Source: Thermococci archaeon
Lineage (GTDB): Archaea > Methanobacteriota_B > Thermococci > Methanofastidiosales > B48-G16
Assembly (NCBI GenBank): GCA_030668905.1
Contig: DAOVEQ010000082.1
Span: 1-5,412 of the forward strand
Direction: 5' to 3'
DNA: 5,412 bases
In this document: positions 1-4,942 of the stretch, piece by piece
How positions within the stretch are numbered: the first letter of the stretch is position 1
How the letters are laid out: every line of letters begins with the position of its first letter
The notes under the pieces: generated by a model
Database searches by the model: none
Told to the model about the DNA's origin: nothing
The model's input: only the letters and a program-made list of their open reading frames with translations
Made by a program: the position numbers and the translations under genes

Positions 1-10
1 CACCAAAAAC

Positions 11-24
11 GAAAAACATATAAA
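11..24 (+). promoter_or_regulatory. BRE/TATA-like promoter element
   Basis: The bases gaaaaa followed by CATATAAA (17-24) resemble an archaeal BRE plus TATA box. Archaeal initiation usually lies about 25 bases downstream, so the start would be near 45-47, at the foot of the possible TGTTC/GAACA stem. It could drive a short RNA, a long ileS leader, or nothing. The call rests only on resemblance to the consensus. Confidence 0.35.
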
Positions 25-208
25 GGATGAGTAATTGTGTAGTATGTTCAGGAGTTGACAGTCCATGGGAATTGCATAAATGATCGGAGAGAAACCCGGG
101 AACAGCGTACAAAAGTTAAAGATAATTTTGAGTTGATACTCTATAGAAGTAAATTTAATGTGTTGTTAATAAACTTAAGAAAGTATTATCATGATACGAA
201 AGCAAGTG

Positions 209-219
209 TCTAAATAAAA
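209..219 (+). promoter_or_regulatory. Candidate ileS TATA element
   Basis: The segment tctaaataaaa is AT-rich and TATA-like. A start about 25 bases downstream (near 237-240) would leave a short leader of roughly 13-16 bases holding the strong SD at 243-249. It sits between two copies of AAGTGTC (204-210 and 224-230). Other AT-rich stretches, such as 163-172, are possible alternatives. Confidence 0.35.
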
Positions 220-242
220 CGGTAAGTGTCATGGAATAACAT

Positions 243-249
243 AGGTGAT
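243..249 (+). promoter_or_regulatory. Shine-Dalgarno of ileS (decides start)
   Basis: AGGTGAT is complementary to the ATCACCT at the 3' end of archaeal 16S rRNA and lies 3 bases before the ATG at 253. The alternative in-frame GTG at 226 has no comparable site, and this SD would fall inside the extended frame. This supports 253 as the true start. Confidence 0.8.
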
Positions 250-252
250 ATA

Positions 253-3200
253 ATGAAACCTGCAGAAGGAGAGTACGAGCCTTTAAAATTAGAGAAAAAA
301 ATAGATGAATATTGGAAAGAGAACAAAATATTCGAGAAATATCTAAAGAAAGATGGAAAGAAATGGTATTGGTTAGATGGGCCGCCTTTCACCTCCGGTG
401 AAGTGCATATAGGAACAGCACTGAACAAAGTCATCAAAGATACTGTTTTAAGGTATATGACGATGAAAGGTTACGCCCCAAGAAGACAGCCAGGGTGGGA
501 TATGCACGGGCTGCCAATTGAAGTAAGAGTAGAGAGTGAACTTAAAATTAAAAATAAGAAAGATATTGAGAATAAAATTGGAGTTGATATATTCATCGAT
601 AAATGCAAAGAGTTTGCAATTAAAAACATGGATAGAATGCAGGAACAGTTTATAAATCTTGGAATCTGGATGGACTGGGATAATCCATACATGACGATCA
701 ATAAAGATTATATGGAGGCCGAGTGGTGGTCGTTTAAAAGAGCATGGGAAAAGGATCTTCTCGCAAAGGATCTGAGAGTTATCCACTGGTGTCCGAGATG
801 TGAGACAGCTCTTGCAGAACACGAGATAAGAGGAGAATACAGAATGGTCAAGGATCCTTCTGTGTTTGTCAAGTTTAAATTAAAAAACAAGGAAAATGAG
901 TATATACTGATCTGGACTACCACGCCGTGGACACTTCCGGCAAACATAGCTGTTTGTGTGCATCCCGATTTTATGTATGCGAAGTTAAAGGTGAATTTCA
1001 AAGGAAAAGAGGAGTACTGGATAATGGCTAAAAATATGGTAAACATAGTACTCTCATCCTTTGATATCAAGTTTAAGATAGTTGAAGAGTTTACGGGAAA
1101 AGATCTGGAAGGAGTTAAATACGAACATCCTTTCCTGGATGAAATGCCATCTCAAAAAACGTTTAAAAATGCACACATCGTGATCCTTGGTGATCATGTG
1201 ACACTGGAAGAGGGAACTGGATGCGTTCATACAGCACCAGGACACGGAGAAGAAGATTTTGAGGTCGGCAAACTTTACAATCTTCCGGCTTACTCCCCTC
1301 TCGATTCAAAAGGGAGATTCACAGAGGGAAAATGGAAAGGGATGTTTGTAAAAGATACGGATCCTTTAATAGTGGAAGATTTAAAGAAAAAAGGTTTACT
1401 TATAAAGTTTGTAGAGATAGAACACAAATATCCTTTCTGCTGGAGATGCGGATCTCCCCTGATCTTCCTGGCTACGGAACAGTGGTTTTTGAGAGTTTCC
1501 AAGATAAAGGATGAGATTATAAGGGAAAATGAAAAAGTGGAATGGATCCCCGATTGGGCTGCAAAAAGATACGTTAACGGGGTAGAGAACGTTGGCGATT
1601 GGTGTGTTTCCAGACAGAGGTACTGGGGAGTGCCGCTTCCCGTGTGGGTCTGCGAAAAATGTGGAAAAAAAATAGTTATAGGAAGCATAAAAGAGCTTAA
1701 AGAAAAAAGCGTGGAGAAAATAGAGATAAATGATCTTCACAGGCCGAGTATCGATCCCATAAAATTGAGATGCGAATGTGGAGGGGTCATGAAGAGAGTG
1801 GATGATGTTCTCGATGTCTGGCTCGATTCTGGATCGGCACCGTGGGCTTCATTGGGATACCCCATGAAAAAAGAGTTATTTGAAAAGTTCTTTCCAGCAG
1901 ATTTCATTGTAGAAGGTCATGATCAGATAACAAAATGGTTTTACTCTCAGCAGGCTGCTTCTGTTATAACATTCGATACAGTTCCTTATAAAAAGGTACA
2001 GATGCACGGGTTTACCCTGGACGAGAAAGGAGAAGCAATGCACAAAACCAAAGGAAATGCGATTCCTCCCGAAGAGATAATTGAAAAATATGGCAGAGAC
2101 ACGTTCAGATTTTATCTTCTGTGGGCTGCTGCATCATGGGAAGATATAAGGATATCATGGGAAAAGATACAAAGCGTGGACAGAATGCTCAAGATACTGT
2201 GGAACGTTTATAAATTTTCGACAACTTACATGTCCCTCGATAATTTTCATCCGGAGACAAAATACGGGGATGTAGAGGCGTATCTCAGGATAGAAGATAG
2301 GTGGATGCTTTCTAAAATAAATTCGTTGATAAAAGATCTGGTGGAAGTATGGGATATGTTCTATTTCCATAAGGTAACGAGACCGGTATACGATTTCATC
2401 GTAGATGATTTTTCAAGATGGTATATAAAACTCGTGAGAAGCAGAACATGGACAGAGAAAGATGATCCCGATAAAAAAGCTGCATACTTTGTCTTGTGTT
2501 ACGTGTTGAAGAAACTGTCGAGATTAATGGCGCCGGTAACACCATACGTCTCTGAGCATATCTTCGTAAATATAGAAAATGGGGAGAGCGTGCACCTGGT
2601 GGAGTATCCCGAGCATGACGAGAGTTTAATAGATTCAGAACTCAATGAACAGATGGATATAACAAGAAAAATAGTTGAGAACGTAGCTTTTGCAAGACAG
2701 AAGGCAGGTTTAAAGTTGAGATGGCCAGTTTCGGAGATAATCATAGATTCAGAAGACAAAAAGATAAGAAAAGCGATAGAAAAATTTGAAAATATTTTAC
2801 TCGAACAGACGAACTCCAAAAAAATAGTATTGAAGAAAATGGAGTTAAAATATAAATTAGTCCCGAATTATAAAAATATGGGCCCGAAGTTCAAACAGGA
2901 CGCTGAAAAGGTAGTAAAACTTCTTGAAAAGATCGATGGAAAGATACTTTATGATGCCTTGGAAAAGGGAGAGTTCAAGATAGATAACTTTGTCATAACA
3001 AAAGAAGACGTTGATTTCGAGCTTCTGCCTCCTGAAGATTACGAGTACGTTTCTTCTGAGATTGGAAATGTTTTTGTAAACAAGAAGATAGATAAAGAGC
3101 TTAAAAAAGAAGCGTACACAAGGGAAGTAGTGAGGAGGATACAGCAGATGAGGAAGGAGATGGATCTCAACATAGAGGATTACATAAAAACATATCTGAA

Positions 3201-3336
3201 ATGCAGTTTCGATCTTGACGAGGATTACATCAAAAGAGAAACAAGATCAAAGGTCTTAGAGTTCAAAGAAGGAAAAGGATACCATAAAAAATGGAAAATA
3301 GACTCAGAAGACGTAGAGATATGGATAGAGGCTTAG
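253..3336 (+). CDS. ileS: Isoleucyl-tRNA synthetase (archaeal type)
   Basis: This cytoplasmic class I synthetase charges tRNA-Ile with isoleucine and edits mischarged valine. It has 1027 residues, normal for the archaeal/eukaryotic-type enzyme. Visible in order: the HIGH-type motif HIGT (52-55) in a PPFTSGEVHIG context; a cysteine pair CPRC (180-183); the CP1 editing domain with WTTTPWTLPAN (221-231) and GTGCVHTAPGHGEEDF (321-336), where D335 is the probable editing aspartate; CWRC (396-399); WCVSRQRYWGVPLP (450-463); cysteines 467, 470, 507 and 509, probably zinc-binding; GHDQITKWF (555-563); a KMSKS-position motif AMHKTKGN (595-602), unusually divergent; the anticodon-binding helical domain from about 680, including DFSRWYIK (719-726); and the archaeal C-terminal extension containing EVVRRIQQMRKEMDL. 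The start at ATG 253 is chosen over GTG 226 because of the SD. The gene appears monocistronic. Its stop is one base from that of the convergent PIN gene. Confidence 0.97.
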   Translation: MKPAEGEYEPLKLEKKIDEYWKENKIFEKYLKKDGKKWYWLDGPPFTSGEVHIGTALNKVIKDTVLRYMTMKGYAPRRQPGWDMHGLPIEVRVESELKIKNKKDIENKIGVDIFIDKCKEFAIKNMDRMQEQFINLGIWMDWDNPYMTINKDYMEAEWWSFKRAWEKDLLAKDLRVIHWCPRCETALAEHEIRGEYRMVKDPSVFVKFKLKNKENEYILIWTTTPWTLPANIAVCVHPDFMYAKLKVNFKGKEEYWIMAKNMVNIVLSSFDIKFKIVEEFTGKDLEGVKYEHPFLDEMPSQKTFKNAHIVILGDHVTLEEGTGCVHTAPGHGEEDFEVGKLYNLPAYSPLDSKGRFTEGKWKGMFVKDTDPLIVEDLKKKGLLIKFVEIEHKYPFCWRCGSPLIFLATEQWFLRVSKIKDEIIRENEKVEWIPDWAAKRYVNGVENVGDWCVSRQRYWGVPLPVWVCEKCGKKIVIGSIKELKEKSVEKIEINDLHRPSIDPIKLRCECGGVMKRVDDVLDVWLDSGSAPWASLGYPMKKELFEKFFPADFIVEGHDQITKWFYSQQAASVITFDTVPYKKVQMHGFTLDEKGEAMHKTKGNAIPPEEIIEKYGRDTFRFYLLWAAASWEDIRISWEKIQSVDRMLKILWNVYKFSTTYMSLDNFHPETKYGDVEAYLRIEDRWMLSKINSLIKDLVEVWDMFYFHKVTRPVYDFIVDDFSRWYIKLVRSRTWTEKDDPDKKAAYFVLCYVLKKLSRLMAPVTPYVSEHIFVNIENGESVHLVEYPEHDESLIDSELNEQMDITRKIVENVAFARQKAGLKLRWPVSEIIIDSEDKKIRKAIEKFENILLEQTNSKKIVLKKMELKYKLVPNYKNMGPKFKQDAEKVVKLLEKIDGKILYDALEKGEFKIDNFVITKEDVDFELLPPEDYEYVSSEIGNVFVNKKIDKELKKEAYTREVVRRIQQMRKEMDLNIEDYIKTYLKCSFDLDEDYIKRETRSKVLEFKEGKGYHKKWKIDSEDVEIWIEA

Positions 3337-3337
3337 T

Positions 3338-3832
3338 TTACGGTCTCCAGACTCTAATAAAATCTACTCTCTCAAAATCTCTATCGTTTGTTGCTATATC
3401 CTTTATTCCGTACTTTTTCATCACAGTCACGTGAAAGGAATCTGTAGCCATCAAATTATATTTTTGGGATATATACACAAAATCTGGAAAAACAGAGATA
3501 TTTCTTAAAATAATAATGTTGGACTCTTCTATGATCTTCATTTCTTTCCAAATTGTTTCAAGTTCTGATATCACTTCTGGATTTGTCTTCACATAAGAGA
3601 TAGCCTCCATTGCATTCTTTTTGAGTTTCTTAGTAATCTCTGCGATCATCAATTTGTGAAAAACTTCGTTCAATACAAAATCAGATGCGTATCCTTCTAT
3701 TTTCTCCATATCTACCCTGACAAGAAAATCTTTGCAGCTATCCCCAAAAATTGGGTGATTGAAGGCAGAATATAGAAATATGTTTGTATCTATGTATATT
3801 TTTCCAGTAAAATCCCCGAGATTTAGTTCCAT
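3338..3832 (-). CDS. vapC: PIN-domain toxin, VapC-like ribonuclease
   Basis: The product is a 164-residue PIN-domain protein, probably the toxin of a VapBC module; family members cleave RNA in a metal-dependent way in the cytoplasm. The acidic active-site residues are visible: D15 in IYIDTNIF, E56 in VLNEVFH, D131 in MATDSFH, and D150 (or D152) in IATNDRDFERV. The spacing and the secondary-structure order fit a complete domain, so the toxin looks intact. It is somewhat longer than the usual 125-145 residues, with an extra helical stretch around 60-105 rich in K and E. Its ATG lies inside the end of the antitoxin gene (10-base overlap) with no strong SD, which suggests translational coupling. 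It ends one base from the stop of ileS on the other strand, so its 3' untranslated RNA must be antisense to ileS. The substrate RNA cannot be inferred. Confidence 0.88.
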   Translation of the reverse strand: MELNLGDFTGKIYIDTNIFLYSAFNHPIFGDSCKDFLVRVDMEKIEGYASDFVLNEVFHKLMIAEITKKLKKNAMEAISYVKTNPEVISELETIWKEMKIIEESNIIILRNISVFPDFVYISQKYNLMATDSFHVTVMKKYGIKDIATNDRDFERVDFIRVWRP

Positions 3833-4002
3833 ATTTCCATCTCTACGATATCATCTGCGATCTCTTTTTTAATCTCTATCTTTCCATGAAAGTCTTTCAT
3901 TGAACTTTTTTTTACCTCTATCTCTACCTCTTCACCCTCTTTTAAATCTAACTTTTCCAACGGTTTTAAAACGTTATTTTTGTATATGGCTTTTATTCTC
4001 AT
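3823..4002 (-). CDS. vapB: VapB-type antitoxin, AF2212/DUF104 family
   Basis: This 59-residue protein begins MRIKAIYKNNVLKPLEKLDL and continues KEGEEVEIEV. That matches the signature of the AF2212-like (DUF104, PF01954) antitoxins: a short beta-rich N-terminal module with the pattern I-x-A-x-Y-x-x-x-V-L-K-P-L followed by L-x-E-G. The tail (about 45-59, ending ADDIVEMEIWN) is acidic and helical and is probably the part that wraps the toxin. It precedes the PIN gene and overlaps it by 10 bases, the standard antitoxin-first order. There is no SD before its ATG, but a TATA-like box is centred about 26 bases upstream, consistent with a leaderless message. Family members are assumed to neutralise the PIN toxin by direct binding. 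Autoregulation is possible but not shown here. Confidence 0.85.
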   Translation of the reverse strand: MRIKAIYKNNVLKPLEKLDLKEGEEVEIEVKKSSMKDFHGKIEIKKEIADDIVEMEIWN

Positions 4003-4022
4003 AGTTTTAAGTTATTTCCCAA

Positions 4023-4038
4023 CTTAATAAAGTTTTGG
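4023..4038 (-). promoter_or_regulatory. Promoter of the vapBC operon (leaderless)
   Basis: Read on the minus strand, the site is CCAAAA (BRE-like, 4033-4038) followed directly by CTTTATTAAG (TATA-like, 4023-4032). The centre of the TATA-like box is about 26 bases from the A of the antitoxin ATG at 4002, the usual archaeal distance from TATA to transcription start. Transcription would therefore begin at or next to the start codon, which agrees with the absence of an SD. Confidence 0.6.
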
Positions 4039-4064
4039 GATGAGGCAACAAAAACCGGGTTCTC

Positions 4065-4130
4065 ATGCGTTGGCGAGGCTTTTATGAAAATTTTTAATTT
4101 CTTCAAAAAAATATGCGTTTCGAGGCTTTT
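4065..4130 (+). repeat. Imperfect direct repeat, two copies 48 bases apart
   Basis: Copy 1 (4065-4083) reads ATGCGTTGGCGAGGCTTTT and copy 2 (4113-4130) reads ATGCGTTTCGAGGCTTTT. They differ by one base change and one single-base gap. CGAGGCTTTT is identical in both, and each is followed shortly by an ATTTTTA run. The pair lies between the divergent vapB and small-membrane-protein genes, so a regulator site or duplicated promoter segment is possible. Remnants of mobile-element ends are an alternative. Confidence 0.7.
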
Positions 4131-4147
4131 GCTATTTTTAGAATTAC

Positions 4148-4179
4148 CTCACCATCTTGGTGTTGTAGAAGGGGGTGAG
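4148..4179 (+). promoter_or_regulatory. SD and SD-sequestering hairpin before 4187 gene
   Basis: The SD is GGGGTGAG (4172-4179), 7 bases before the ATG at 4187. CTCACC (4148-4153) is the exact reverse complement of GGTGAG (4174-4179), so a 6-bp stem can mask the SD, with CTT (4156-4158) and AAG (4169-4171) able to add three inner pairs. A competing small hairpin, CACC (4150-4153) with GGTG (4159-4162), would use the same upstream bases and free the SD. The pairings are seen in the sequence; a regulatory role is inferred. Confidence 0.45.
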
Positions 4180-4186
4180 AATAATT

Positions 4187-4465
4187 ATGGAAGATAACGA
4201 AAAAGATATAAGGGAAGATAGTATAGATGAGAATGGTGATGGAAAAATGGTAAAAAGAAAAAAACTAAAATCTACTGACAATATTTTTGCAATTTTCTTA
4301 GCATTTATAGCTGGGGCAGTGTTTTTTTTAGGAATGTTATATACACTTGCATATTACTCTTCAGAATATAATAACACTTCTGAGTTACTTGGGGCAATAG
4401 GCATAGTGATATTTGGAATTGTACTGTTGATAAGTTCAATAATATATTTTGTTAAGAAACTGTGA
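4187..4465 (+). CDS. Small two-helix membrane protein, unknown function
   Basis: I do not recognise this 92-residue protein. Residues 1-32 are hydrophilic, with many acidic residues (EDNEKDIREDSIDENGDG) followed by a basic cluster KRKKLK (23-28). Two hydrophobic helices follow, about 33-56 (starting IFAIFLAF) and 67-89 (starting LLGAIGIVIF), joined by a short polar loop SSEYNNTSE. The chain ends KKL. The positive-inside rule predicts both termini in the cytoplasm. There is no signal peptide, catalytic motif or conserved cysteine. The ATG at 4187 is preferred because GGGGTGAG lies 7 bases upstream; an in-frame GTG at 4175 would overlap that SD. Its stop overlaps the start of the next gene (GTGA), so the two are almost certainly co-transcribed and translationally coupled. 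Small holin-like, toxin-like or regulatory membrane peptides are possible, but nothing proves any of these. Confidence 0.72.
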   Translation: MEDNEKDIREDSIDENGDGKMVKRKKLKSTDNIFAIFLAFIAGAVFFLGMLYTLAYYSSEYNNTSELLGAIGIVIFGIVLLISSIIYFVKKL

Positions 4466-4737
4466 CGCAAATGCCCCCAGAAAAAGTGTTAGAAGAAGGA
4501 TTAAAAAGCCTCTCGAAAGAATCTTGGTTTGTATTAGTCACTTTTGCTATTTCCTTATGGATTTACGCAAAATACTATTACGAACAAGTAATAGAAAAGG
4601 TAGCAGAATACACCAACTCCTCAACATCACAATTATTTTCTATATGGGCAGTTCCAACATTAATAATGGCTGTTATTGTTGCTTGTGTGTGTTATTTTAT
4701 TCATATGATATATTCATACATGAAAGATAAAAAATAA
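4462..4737 (+). CDS. Small two-helix membrane protein, unknown function
   Basis: This 91-residue protein is not recognised. A short amphipathic N-terminal segment (MPPEKVLEEGLKSLSKES) precedes helix 1 (about 22-40, starting WFVLVTFAIS). A polar loop with EQVIEKVAEYTNSSTSQ follows, then helix 2 (about 58-83, containing two cysteines in ACVC, 74-77), and a basic tail YMKDKK. Both termini are probably cytoplasmic. The GTG start at 4462 overlaps the upstream TGA by four bases (GTGA), typical of termination-reinitiation coupling. An ATG at 4471 is an alternative that would shorten the protein by three residues; neither has a clear SD. Its layout mirrors that of the upstream gene without obvious sequence similarity, so the two may form a heteromeric membrane complex (inference). 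It converges on the AbrB-like gene with 21 bases between the stops. Confidence 0.7.
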   Translation: MTQMPPEKVLEEGLKSLSKESWFVLVTFAISLWIYAKYYYEQVIEKVAEYTNSSTSQLFSIWAVPTLIMAVIVACVCYFIHMIYSYMKDKK

Positions 4738-4743
4738 GAAAAG
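4726..4743 (-). terminator. Candidate U-tract terminator of tnp-abrB unit
   Basis: Read on the minus strand, CTTTTCTTATTTTTTATC begins about 16 bases after the stop of the AbrB-like gene. Archaeal termination often uses U-rich tracts without a hairpin. The tract lies over the end of the convergent small membrane-protein gene. No strong hairpin was seen. Confidence 0.3.
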
Positions 4744-4758
4744 TCAATTGCTCTAATC

Positions 4759-4929
4759 TCACCCTTTCCTCACAACAATAACTTTCTCTCCATCCTTCTT
4801 ATCAACATCCCAAATTAAAGTATCTCCATGTTCTATTTCCATAATCTGAGTTATTCCTTTTGGAATAATAGTTTTAAGGGATTTGTATCCCTTTTTTGAA
4901 TATGAGACTTTTGATGTTAGTTTAGACAT
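4759..4929 (-). CDS. AbrB/MazE/SpoVT-like DNA-binding protein
   Basis: The frame encodes 56 residues. It contains SLKTIIPKGITQIMEIEHGD (residues 17-36), then TLIWDVDKKDGEKVIVVRKG. This fits the swapped-hairpin AbrB fold: K-T-x-I-P-K-x-I at the first strand and helix, H-G-D at the turn (the usual K-G-D position), a hydrophobic strand LIWDV, and a final strand KVIVVRK. Such small proteins bind DNA as dimers and act as transition regulators or as antitoxins. It starts 4 bases after the stop of the transposase gene, and its SD (AAGGAGTGAT) overlaps that stop, so it is the second gene of a transposase operon. It may be an element passenger that regulates transposase expression, or an antitoxin-like remnant. 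No partner toxin follows: the next gene is convergent. The domain call is firm, the role is not. Confidence 0.8.
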   Translation of the reverse strand: MSKLTSKVSYSKKGYKSLKTIIPKGITQIMEIEHGDTLIWDVDKKDGEKVIVVRKG

Positions 4930-4932
4930 TTT

Positions 4933-4942
4933 ATCACTCCTT
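4933..4942 (-). promoter_or_regulatory. Shine-Dalgarno of the AbrB-like gene
   Basis: Read on the minus strand, AAGGAGTGAT lies 3 bases before the ATG at 4929. It combines a GGAG core and a GTGAT core. AAG GAG TGA are also the last two codons and the stop of the transposase, so the SD is embedded in the upstream gene's end. Confidence 0.65.

Larger units (their letters stand above)
1..252. other. ileS upstream region, no supported gene
   Basis: No convincing protein-coding gene is visible on either strand. The stretch holds a promoter-like AT-rich element near its left end, a possible weak stem pairing TGTTC (45-49) with GAACA (100-104), two very small overlapping plus-strand frames (27-83 and 80-136), and an AT-rich segment leading into ileS. 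A minus-strand frame from the ATG at 66 stays open to the window edge, but its composition does not look coding. No tRNA cloverleaf or complete C/D or H/ACA box set could be found by eye. Confidence 0.5.

Noticed and set aside
45..104. C/D or H/ACA guide RNA or tRNA in the ileS leader
   Set aside because: No proper C (RTGATGA) and D (CTGA) box pair, no ACA box outside a stem, and no T-arm or anticodon arm could be placed. Only a 5-bp closing stem is visible.
226..252. N-terminal extension of IleS from GTG 226 (MSWNNIGDI)
   Set aside because: No SD precedes GTG 226, whereas a near-perfect AGGTGAT lies within this stretch, just before ATG 253.
448..1070. Minus-strand open frames of 76-124 codons inside ileS
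   Set aside because: They lie antisense to conserved synthetase coding sequence, have no recognisable domains, and their composition (rich in S, F, H, C) is typical of shadow frames.
1290..1740. Open frames on both strands within ileS (plus 1332-1514, minus 1290-1688 and 1396-1740)
   Set aside because: All overlap the CP1 and catalytic regions of ileS in other frames and have no SD or family signature.
2155..2819. Minus-strand frames of 71 and 106 codons in the 3' half of ileS
   Set aside because: They are shadows of the anticodon-binding region, without motifs or ribosome-binding sites.
4449..4730. Plus-strand frame of 93 codons overlapping the second small membrane gene
   Set aside because: It overlaps the better-supported frame 4462-4737 almost completely. 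The chosen frame has GTGA coupling to the upstream gene and a clean two-helix layout; this one has neither.
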